From contig JADHQX010000110.1 in assembly GCA_016777745.1 (NCBI GenBank), forward strand, positions 1 to 5,144: 5,144 nt of DNA, written 5' to 3'. A model generated the notes under the pieces. The model saw only the letters and a program-made list of their open reading frames with translations. It searched no databases and was not told the DNA's origin. Numbering within the stretch: the first letter of the stretch is position 1; the number at the start of each line of letters is the position of its first letter. This document shows, piece by piece, positions 1-5,144 of this stretch. The translations under genes and the position numbers were made by a program. This DNA is from Candidatus Pelagibacterales bacterium. GTDB lineage: Bacteria; Pseudomonadota; Alphaproteobacteria; Pelagibacterales; AG-422-B15.

Positions 1-129
1 CTGCAATTTCTGGTCCGCAGCTGGTCAACAATTGTTGAGTTGATTTCGATTTATAAACGTCTACGGTCATTCGAGGCGGTTCTTGAAGGCAAAGATGTGC
101 CGCATTGGGAAAGTCAAAAAATCAACTAG
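1..129 (+). CDS. SbmA/BacA-like peptide transporter, C-terminal end (partial)
   Basis: An open frame runs in from the left edge and ends at TAG (127-129), giving the last 42 residues of a protein. The visible tail includes SWSTIVELISIYKRLRSFE, which resembles the conserved C-terminal end of the SbmA/BacA inner-membrane transporters. Members of that family import peptide antibiotics and other peptides, and in rhizobia they also affect very-long-chain fatty acids of lipid A. The membrane segments and the start lie outside the window, so the exact subfamily cannot be decided; an SbmA/BacA-related ABC transporter permease is an alternative. The final residues (GKDVPHWESQKIN) are polar, as expected for a cytoplasmic tail. 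The gene converges on hldE and is followed by a clear terminator 21 nt after its stop. The assignment rests on recalled family similarity over a short stretch. Confidence 0.65.
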   Translation: MQFLVRSWSTIVELISIYKRLRSFEAVLEGKDVPHWESQKIN

Positions 130-150
130 CCATAATATCTGACTATAAGG

Positions 151-185
151 CGGTGTATTTCGCTGATGGCGGAACGCACCGTTTT
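151..185 (+). terminator. Rho-independent terminator of the SbmA/BacA-like gene
   Basis: The 13-nt arms at 151-163 and 169-181 form 12 pairs, two of them G-U, with one A-C mismatch around a TGATG loop. TTTT follows at 182-185. AAGG before the stem can also pair with TTTT. On the minus strand the wobble pairs become mismatches and the sequence after the stem (CCTTATAG) is a poor U-tract. It should therefore work best for the left-hand gene and at most weakly for hldE, whose stop lies 8 nt away on the other strand. Confidence 0.8.
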
Positions 186-192
186 GTATAGG

Positions 193-1632
193 TTAGCTTG
201 TAATCAGCTTGCTTGTCGCATGAGCATCAAGGGTCGAGATAATCAGCACCTGACCACCTCGTGCCGCCACAATATCGGCGCCAACGACCTGATCGGCAGT
301 ATAATCGCCGCCTTTTACGATAATATCAGGCTGCAAGGTTGCAATAAGGTTAAACGGTATGTCCTCATCAAACACCGCTACGGCATCGACAAAGGGCAGT
401 GCAGCCAGAACGGCGCTCCGCAGTTCGGCTGATTGAGCTGGGCGTCCAGCGCCCTTTAAGCGCCTCACAGACGCGTCTCCATTCAATCCAACGACCAGCT
501 TGTCAGCACTGTGTGCCGCTTCCTTTAAAAGATGGATATGTCCTGGATGCAACAAATCAAAACAACCATTGGCAAACGCGATTTTTTGACCAGCAGCGCG
601 CCAATTGGTGCATTGAATGGCAATGCTTGGCCAATCAGTTGGCGGTGGCGTGCCTGCTAAATGCGCCAAAACTTCACCTGGTGCAACAATTGCGGTTCCC
701 GATTTGCCGACAGCAACTCCGGCAGCGTGATTGGCCAGCTGGACAGCATCTTCTAAATCAGCACCAGCAACCAATGAGCCAGCAATCATCGCCAGCACAG
801 TATCGCCAGCACCAGATACATCGAAAATATCGCGTGCGCTTGCTGGATCGTGGAATTGGGTGCCATCAGCCTTACTAAGCATCATACCGCGTGCGCTCAT
901 GGTGGTTAAAATGCTGCCAATGCCAAATTTTTTGGCAAGCGCGGTTGCTGACTGGCCAACCTCATCAATTGAACTCAATATCTGATCAGTGGTTTTTTGC
1001 AATTCTGCCAGATTTGGTGTTAGCAGATCGACATTGGAATAGGCCGATATATCGGCACGTTTTGGATCGGCGATGATCATTTTACCTTTGGCTTTGGCAT
1101 GGGCAATGATTTTTTTCAGAAGCACGAGTGGTAAGGTGCCTTTTGCATAATCAGACAGCACCACCAGACTGGCGTCTTGAATTGCGGGCAAGGCATATTT
1201 GGAAAATTGTTCGGCGGTGGCCGCGTCTATATCGCTAGTGACCTCATCATCAACGCGTAAAATTTGTTGGCTACCAGTCCGAAAACGCGTTTTCAGGCCT
1301 GTTGGCCTGCCGGTGATGGTAACAGGATCAAAGCGGATGGCGGGAAGCTTTGCCAATTCTTCATGCAATGATTTTCCAGTGTCATCATCGCCGCAAACGC
1401 CAATCAAATGCACATTCAGCCCCATCTGTGCCATATTACAGGCCACATTTGCGGCTCCGCCCGGCATTTGATGAACACGGCTTTGACTTAAAATCGGAAC
1501 AGGCGCTTCTGGCGAAATCCGGGTCACGGCACCATCGACATACCGGTCAAGCATCACATCACCAAGAACAAGCACCTTTTTGGCTTGAAGTGAGCAAAGC
1601 AATCTTGCGGCATTGGCGATGTTAATATTCAT
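193..1632 (-). CDS. hldE: Bifunctional heptose 7-phosphate kinase / heptose 1-phosphate adenylyltransferase
   Basis: HldE (formerly RfaE) catalyses two cytoplasmic steps in making ADP-heptose for the lipopolysaccharide inner core. It phosphorylates heptose 7-phosphate at C1 and, after GmhB removes the C7 phosphate, transfers AMP from ATP. The protein has 479 residues, close to the E. coli length (477). The N-terminal ribokinase/PfkB-like kinase shows GDVMLDRY (24-31), RISPEAPVP (38-46), PGGAANVA (57-64) and the catalytic GAGDT loop (274-278, base D277). The C-terminal nucleotidyltransferase begins near residue 350 and shows NGCFDLLHPGH with the HxGH motif at 362-365, then RLKG and VKGGDY. Both halves look intact, so this is the fused form. 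The ATG start fits the family, with GGAAATGAG upstream as a weak ribosome binding site. It lies 39 nt after glmU on the same strand, so co-transcription is likely. gmhA, gmhB and hldD are not in the window. An A-T-S near the end replaces the usual STT-like motif. Confidence 0.96.
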   Translation of the reverse strand: MNINIANAARLLCSLQAKKVLVLGDVMLDRYVDGAVTRISPEAPVPILSQSRVHQMPGGAANVACNMAQMGLNVHLIGVCGDDDTGKSLHEELAKLPAIRFDPVTITGRPTGLKTRFRTGSQQILRVDDEVTSDIDAATAEQFSKYALPAIQDASLVVLSDYAKGTLPLVLLKKIIAHAKAKGKMIIADPKRADISAYSNVDLLTPNLAELQKTTDQILSSIDEVGQSATALAKKFGIGSILTTMSARGMMLSKADGTQFHDPASARDIFDVSGAGDTVLAMIAGSLVAGADLEDAVQLANHAAGVAVGKSGTAIVAPGEVLAHLAGTPPPTDWPSIAIQCTNWRAAGQKIAFANGCFDLLHPGHIHLLKEAAHSADKLVVGLNGDASVRRLKGAGRPAQSAELRSAVLAALPFVDAVAVFDEDIPFNLIATLQPDIIVKGGDYTADQVVGADIVAARGGQVLIISTLDAHATSKLITS

Positions 1633-1640
1633 TAGGGTTA

Positions 1641-1649
1641 CTCATTTCC
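1641..1649 (-). promoter_or_regulatory. Candidate ribosome binding site of hldE
   Basis: Read on the minus strand this is GGAAATGAG, ending 8 nt before the hldE ATG. It is only a partial match to AAGGAGG. The ATG inside it is out of frame with hldE. It lies in the 39-nt gap after the glmU stop, where I see no terminator, which supports one glmU-hldE transcript. Confidence 0.4.
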
Positions 1650-1671
1650 AGCAGGCGTCAGATGAATTTAT

Positions 1672-3000
1672 CTATTTGGTGTCATGTTCGCGAACACTGC
1701 GGTAGCGGGTGGCAGCATCACGACGAACATCAACCGCGCTTCGCGTCGTCGCGATGGCATTAGACGGCACATCAGCGGTGATGGTACTGCCAGCGCCAAT
1801 AATCGCTCCTGCGCCAATTGTAACAGGGGCGACAAGCGCGGTGTTTGATCCGATTGACACGCCATCACCGACCAGGGTTTTGAATTTACCAAAGCCGTCA
1901 TAATTACAAGTAATTGTGCCAGCCCCGATGTTGGCGCCAACGCCGATTGTTGTGTCACCAATATAAGTTAGGTGATTGGCCTTGCTTCCGGCGCCAATGA
2001 CAGCTTTTTTTGTTTCGACAAAATTACCGATCTTGACGCCTTCATCGGCATCTGTGCCCGGGCGAAGTCTTGCATAGGGGCCGATAATACAGCATGCGCC
2101 AAGCGTTGCGCCTTCGATATGCGAGAATGATTTAATGATGCAGCCTTCGCCAATCACGCTGCCAGCTCCAATAACAACATGCGGTTCAATGATCACATCA
2201 CGGCCAAAACGGACATCGGCATTTAGAAAAACCGTTTCAGGGGCTTTCAGGGTTACGCCCTGTTCCATCGCGCTTTGGCGAAGCCGCTTTTGCAGGATAG
2301 CCTCGATATGAGCCAAATCTTGGCGACTATTGACGCCGGCAATTTCGGTTTCGTCGGTGGTGCGGTAAGTGACGTTCAGTGCCTGCGCATTGGCATGATA
2401 GACAATATCGGTAAGGTAGATTTCGCCCTTGGCATTATCTGAACCAACCTTTTCCAGAAGATCAAACAGCAATGGGCAACGTACTGCCATAACGCCGCCA
2501 TTGACCAATTTTTGGGAGCGTTGAATGTCGCTGGCATCATGGTGTTCAACAATTTTTTTCAGCTTGTGATCATCACTGATGATTAACCGGCCATAGCCGG
2601 TGGGATCAGCCGTTTCAAACCCCAAAACGGCGATATCGGCACCATCGGTAATCGCGGCAGCAAGGCTGGATAAGGTTTGCGCCGTTATCAATGGAGTGTC
2701 GGCGAACATGATCAAGGCAATGCCGTTAAAACCGGCTAGGCCATCGCGGGCCGCCAATACCGCGTGGCCGGTGCCTTTTGGCGGATTTTGGATACAGCTT
2801 TTTTGACCGTCAAGCCAGTCGATGATCGCGTCTGACGCCTCTGGCAGAACTGTTACAATATGGCTTGCCGCCGCTGCCTTGGCAGCGTCTAGCGACCATG
2901 CCAGCATTGGCCTGCCGCCAATATGATGAAGCGGCTTTGGCACTGCAGAGTTAAGGCGCGTGCCTTTTCCGGCAGCAAGAATGATGGCGGCAATTTCCAT
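1672..3000 (-). CDS. glmU: Bifunctional UDP-N-acetylglucosamine pyrophosphorylase / glucosamine-1-phosphate acetyltransferase
   Basis: GlmU acetylates glucosamine-1-phosphate with acetyl-CoA and then couples the product to UTP, giving UDP-GlcNAc for peptidoglycan and lipid A in the cytoplasm. From the ATG at 3000 it has 442 residues (E. coli 456). The N-terminal Rossmann-like uridylyltransferase shows LAAGKGTR (8-15), PKPL with K22, GTGHA (76-80), FADTPL with Mg-binding D101, GYGR (135-138), E152, N167, NAKGEIYLTD (189-198) and N224. From about residue 250 a left-handed beta-helix of hexapeptide repeats follows, with GPYARLRPGT (307-316), ETKK (329-332), catalytic H343, Y346 and NYDG (366-369). 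All expected active-site residues are present. The start is uncertain. The ATG at 3000 gives the usual family N-terminus but has no Shine-Dalgarno sequence. The frame stays open upstream to an ATG at 3099 (33 more residues, good ribosome binding site) and a TTG at 3117. It is the first gene of a probable glmU-hldE operon, head-to-head with glmS. Confidence 0.95.
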   Translation of the reverse strand: MEIAAIILAAGKGTRLNSAVPKPLHHIGGRPMLAWSLDAAKAAAASHIVTVLPEASDAIIDWLDGQKSCIQNPPKGTGHAVLAARDGLAGFNGIALIMFADTPLITAQTLSSLAAAITDGADIAVLGFETADPTGYGRLIISDDHKLKKIVEHHDASDIQRSQKLVNGGVMAVRCPLLFDLLEKVGSDNAKGEIYLTDIVYHANAQALNVTYRTTDETEIAGVNSRQDLAHIEAILQKRLRQSAMEQGVTLKAPETVFLNADVRFGRDVIIEPHVVIGAGSVIGEGCIIKSFSHIEGATLGACCIIGPYARLRPGTDADEGVKIGNFVETKKAVIGAGSKANHLTYIGDTTIGVGANIGAGTITCNYDGFGKFKTLVGDGVSIGSNTALVAPVTIGAGAIIGAGSTITADVPSNAIATTRSAVDVRRDAATRYRSVREHDTK

Positions 3001-3104
3001 ATAAGTTTTATAATCGGAAATACCGCGTAATGCCAAACATTTGCGTAATGTGATTTTGCTTTTCGGATCAATTTGGGAAAAATCATCAAAAAGCCCCATT
3101 CTGG

Positions 3105-3110
3105 CCTTTC
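3105..3110 (-). promoter_or_regulatory. Ribosome binding site for an alternative upstream glmU start
   Basis: On the minus strand this reads GAAAGG, followed by 5 nt and an ATG (3099-3097) in frame with glmU. It is the only Shine-Dalgarno-like site near any glmU start candidate: the 20 nt before the ATG at 3000 are AT-rich with no purine run of this kind. If used, GlmU gains 33 residues beginning MGLFDDFSQIDP. It may also be a chance match. Confidence 0.4.
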
Positions 3111-3117
3111 TTTCCAA

Positions 3118-3250
3118 TAAAAATATATCTATTACAATGCCATAAATAAGCTGATACTCAAGGCGACGGCAATTGAGATAAGTCTGGGCTTTCGTTAGAT
3201 CGCTGTCAGGCCATAAAAATCGGCTTAAAGATGATGAAAGAGGCTATCTG
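3118..3250. promoter_or_regulatory. Divergent glmU/glmS control region with weak promoter candidates
   Basis: No gene is seen here, so promoters for both transcription units should lie in this stretch or in 3001-3117. An inverted pair, CTCAA (3157-3161) and TTGAG (3173-3177), sits 11 nt apart, and each arm reads outward as a -35-like hexamer. Toward glmU, TTGAGT (3161-3156) precedes TGTAAT (3136-3131) with a long 19-nt spacer. Toward glmS, TTGAGA (3173-3178) precedes a poor TTAGAT (3195-3200) with a 16-nt spacer. A second glmS candidate is TTTCCA (3111-3116), 16 nt, then TACAAT (3133-3138), which overlaps the glmU -10 candidate. These are matches to the general sigma-70 consensus by eye. I see no riboswitch, glmS ribozyme fold or transcription attenuator. 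Confidence 0.35.
3237..3243 (+). promoter_or_regulatory. Ribosome binding site of glmS
   Basis: AAAGAGG lies 7 nt before the glmS ATG, a good match and spacing. It supports the start at 3251, which the invariant N-terminal Cys of the protein requires anyway. Confidence 0.75.
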
Positions 3251-5071
3251 ATGTGCGGAATTGTTGGTGCTGTTGGACATAAGCAATGTAGTGATGTGCT
3301 TCTTGATGCGTTAAAACGTCTTGAATATCGCGGTTATGACAGTTCAGGCATTGTTACGATTCACGATAGTGCGATTGCGCTTCAACGCGCCGTTGGCAAG
3401 CTTTTAAATCTTGATTTGGCACTCAGAGAAACGCCGTTGCTTGGTGATATTGGTATCGGTCATACGCGCTGGGCCACGCATGGCGGTGTTTCAACCGAAA
3501 ATGCGCATCCCCATGTGGCATCGGGCAGGGTTGCGATTGTGCACAATGGCATTGTCGAAAACCACCGCACTATTCGCGCGCGGCTTTCAGCCGCTGGCCA
3601 CCAATTCTCCAGCGATACTGATTCTGAAGTTTTGGCGCATCTGTTTGTCGAAGCGTTTGATGCTGGCCTGGATCCGGCAACGGCAACGCATCAGGTGCTC
3701 AATAAAATTGACGGTGCCTACGCTTTTGCAGTGATGACGATTGATCATCCTGATTTATTGATTGTGGCGCGTAATGCCTCGCCGCTGGCTTTGGGCATTG
3801 GTGATGACGCTTGTTATATCGGGTCAGATGCGATTGCGTTGTCGCATTTAACGCGAAAAGTGGTTTACCTAAAAGATCGTGATTACGCGCTGGTTCGCGC
3901 CGATAGTGTTTCGGTTTATCAGGCCGATGGCACGCCAGTAAATCGTGAGGCAGTGATTGTGGCGGCAAGCCCGGGCTTAGTCGATAAGGGCGGTTATCGC
4001 CATTATATGGAAAAAGAAATTCACGAACAGCCGGATGCCATTGCCCATTCGCTGGCGGCGATGACAAATGAATATGGCCGCCTAACCGCGCAGATGAGCG
4101 ATGAGGCGCTTCGGTCTATTGACGGTATTGTCATGGTGGCAGCCGGAACCAGCCATTATGCGACGCAGATTGCCCGCTATTGGGTTGAATCGCTGGCGCG
4201 GGTGCCGGTGGCTTGTGAAGTGGCATCCGAGTTTCATTATCGCCAGCCAGCAACAGCGCCCTATAATACGGCAATCGCCATTTCGCAATCAGGCGAAAGT
4301 CTTGACACACTTATGGCCATGCGCCATGCAGCAGCTTGTGGTCTGCAAACCATCGGGCTGGTCAATGTGCCAAGCAGTACGATTGCGCGCGAGGCAGATA
4401 CTGTTTTGCCAACGCGGGCAGGGCCGGAAATCGGTGTTGCCAGTACCAAGGCTTTTACCGCGCAATTGACGGTTTTGCTGTGTTTTGCTGTGGCGTTGGC
4501 ACGCGCCAAGGGTCAAATTGAAGAGGCGCGTGCCGAGGCCATTCATACCAACATCCAAGCCTTGCCCGGTTTAGTTGGCAAAGCCCTTGGCCTTTTTGAT
4601 GCCATCCGGCCAATCGCACATCAGCTATCGCAAGCCAAATCGGCGCTTTATCTTGGGCGTGGCGCGCTTTACCCGCTTGCAATGGAAGGAGCGTTAAAGC
4701 TTAAAGAGCTGAGCTATATACATGCTGAAGGTTTTGCCTCGGGTGAAATGAAGCATGGGCCAATTGCGCTGATTGAAGAAGATCTGCCGGTTGTTGCCTT
4801 GTTGGCAGCAGATGCGGTGATGGCAAAGGCCAGCAGCAATCTTCGTGAGGCTAGCGCCCGCGGTGGCAAGATTATCCTTTTGTCCGAAGCAAGAGCTGCC
4901 GCCGAGGTTGATTACGCCAGCGCGTTTATCACCGTTCCTGATGTTGATCCGCTTCTTGCGCCCATTCTGCTTGCCATTCCTGCGCAGATTTTGGCCTATT
5001 TAACCGCGGTTGAAAAAGGCACGGATGTCGACCAGCCACGCAATCTGGCAAAATCAGTGACAGTCGAATAG
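3251..5071 (+). CDS. glmS: Glutamine--fructose-6-phosphate aminotransferase (isomerizing)
   Basis: GlmS makes glucosamine-6-phosphate from fructose-6-phosphate using ammonia from glutamine, the committing step toward UDP-GlcNAc. The 606 residues match the usual length (E. coli 609). The N-terminal class II glutaminase starts MCGIVGAVG; Cys2 becomes the N-terminal nucleophile after Met removal, which fixes the start. It also shows LEYRGYDSSG (24-33), GHTRWATHG (70-78), HNGIVEN (98-104) and SDTDSEV with D124. A linker with KGGYRHYMEKEI (246-257) leads to two SIS sugar-isomerase domains: the first has AAGTSH around T300-S301 and SQSGESLDT (345-353), the second has KLKELSYIHAEG with E486 and KHGP with H502. 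The C-terminus DQPRNLAKSVTVE, with Lys601, is the conserved tail that closes the active site. Nothing is missing or broken. It is divergent from glmU, so the first and last enzymes of the pathway flank one control region; glmM is not in the window. Confidence 0.98.
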   Translation: MCGIVGAVGHKQCSDVLLDALKRLEYRGYDSSGIVTIHDSAIALQRAVGKLLNLDLALRETPLLGDIGIGHTRWATHGGVSTENAHPHVASGRVAIVHNGIVENHRTIRARLSAAGHQFSSDTDSEVLAHLFVEAFDAGLDPATATHQVLNKIDGAYAFAVMTIDHPDLLIVARNASPLALGIGDDACYIGSDAIALSHLTRKVVYLKDRDYALVRADSVSVYQADGTPVNREAVIVAASPGLVDKGGYRHYMEKEIHEQPDAIAHSLAAMTNEYGRLTAQMSDEALRSIDGIVMVAAGTSHYATQIARYWVESLARVPVACEVASEFHYRQPATAPYNTAIAISQSGESLDTLMAMRHAAACGLQTIGLVNVPSSTIAREADTVLPTRAGPEIGVASTKAFTAQLTVLLCFAVALARAKGQIEEARAEAIHTNIQALPGLVGKALGLFDAIRPIAHQLSQAKSALYLGRGALYPLAMEGALKLKELSYIHAEGFASGEMKHGPIALIEEDLPVVALLAADAVMAKASSNLREASARGGKIILLSEARAAAEVDYASAFITVPDVDPLLAPILLAIPAQILAYLTAVEKGTDVDQPRNLAKSVTVE

Positions 5072-5144
5072 TTTTAGAATAATATACAATAAATTTATTA
5101 CTATTAATACACTGAAAAATAATCACTGTTCCGACTTACTCCAC
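5072..5144. other. AT-rich non-coding tail after glmS
   Basis: These 73 nt are only about a quarter G+C, far below the genes. They contain a perfect 12-bp AT-only palindrome, AATAAATTTATT (5088-5099). A GTTTTAG follows the glmS stop, but I find no G+C-rich hairpin before it, so no rho-independent terminator can be called. The direct repeat CACTG in this tail is too short to mean much. No gene start is visible before the window ends. Confidence 0.5.

Noticed and set aside
166..432. Plus-strand open frame starting inside the terminator hairpin
   Set aside because: Its start is in the terminator loop and stem, and the rest is antisense to the conserved C-terminus of HldE.
399..878. Plus-strand open frame of 159 codons opposite hldE
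   Set aside because: It lies wholly antisense to hldE, which has all family motifs. The product is rich in Q, R and H with no recognisable domain, as expected for a shadow frame.
3118..3250. glmS ribozyme or other riboswitch in the glmS leader
   Set aside because: The glmS ribozyme is known mainly from Gram-positive bacteria, and I see no matching core or any extended pairing in this short leader.
3699..4067. Minus-strand open frame of 122 codons opposite glmS
   Set aside because: It is antisense to conserved glmS coding sequence and its product is low-complexity (P, H, R-rich) with no visible family motif.
4101..4469. Plus-strand open frame of 122 codons inside glmS in another frame
   Set aside because: It overlaps the SIS domain coding sequence of glmS completely and has no family features.
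5072..5144. Rho-independent terminator after glmS
   Set aside because: There is a short T-run just after the stop but no G+C-rich stem before it. The only palindrome is AT-only with no loop.
1..5144. Mobile element, CRISPR array, tRNA, rRNA or defence system
   Set aside because: I see no long repeats, spacer arrays, transposase or integrase motifs, or tRNA-like cloverleaf. Nearly all of the window is accounted for by housekeeping genes.

Overview
The window holds ordinary chromosomal cell-envelope genes of a Gram-negative bacterium, most likely an alphaproteobacterium. HldE makes the ADP-heptose precursor of the lipopolysaccharide inner core, which points to an outer membrane. The truncated gene at the left edge looks like the SbmA/BacA peptide-transporter family, common in Alphaproteobacteria and Gammaproteobacteria. 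The base composition of the genes is roughly balanced. Marine SAR116-type bacteria would fit, but that is a guess that cannot be tested from the window alone.

Layout from left to right: (1) the last 42 codons of a plus-strand SbmA/BacA-like transporter gene (1-129), followed by a strong rho-independent terminator (151-185); (2) hldE on the minus strand (193-1632), convergent with the transporter gene; (3) glmU on the minus strand (1672-3000, or starting at 3099 or 3117), 39 nt upstream of hldE and probably co-transcribed with it; (4) a divergent intergenic region that must drive both glmU-hldE and glmS; (5) glmS, complete, on the plus strand (3251-5071); (6) an AT-rich non-coding tail (5072-5144).

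GlmS converts fructose-6-phosphate and glutamine to glucosamine-6-phosphate. GlmM, which is not in the window, isomerises this to glucosamine-1-phosphate, and GlmU acetylates and uridylylates that to UDP-GlcNAc, the precursor of peptidoglycan and lipid A. HldE supplies activated heptose for the core sugars added to lipid A. The cluster therefore joins the first and last steps of UDP-GlcNAc synthesis to heptose activation.

I found no mobile element, CRISPR array, tRNA, rRNA, riboswitch or clearly new system. The points most worth a second look are the possible 33-39 residue N-terminal extension of GlmU, which carries the better ribosome binding site, and the compact head-to-head control region between glmU and glmS.
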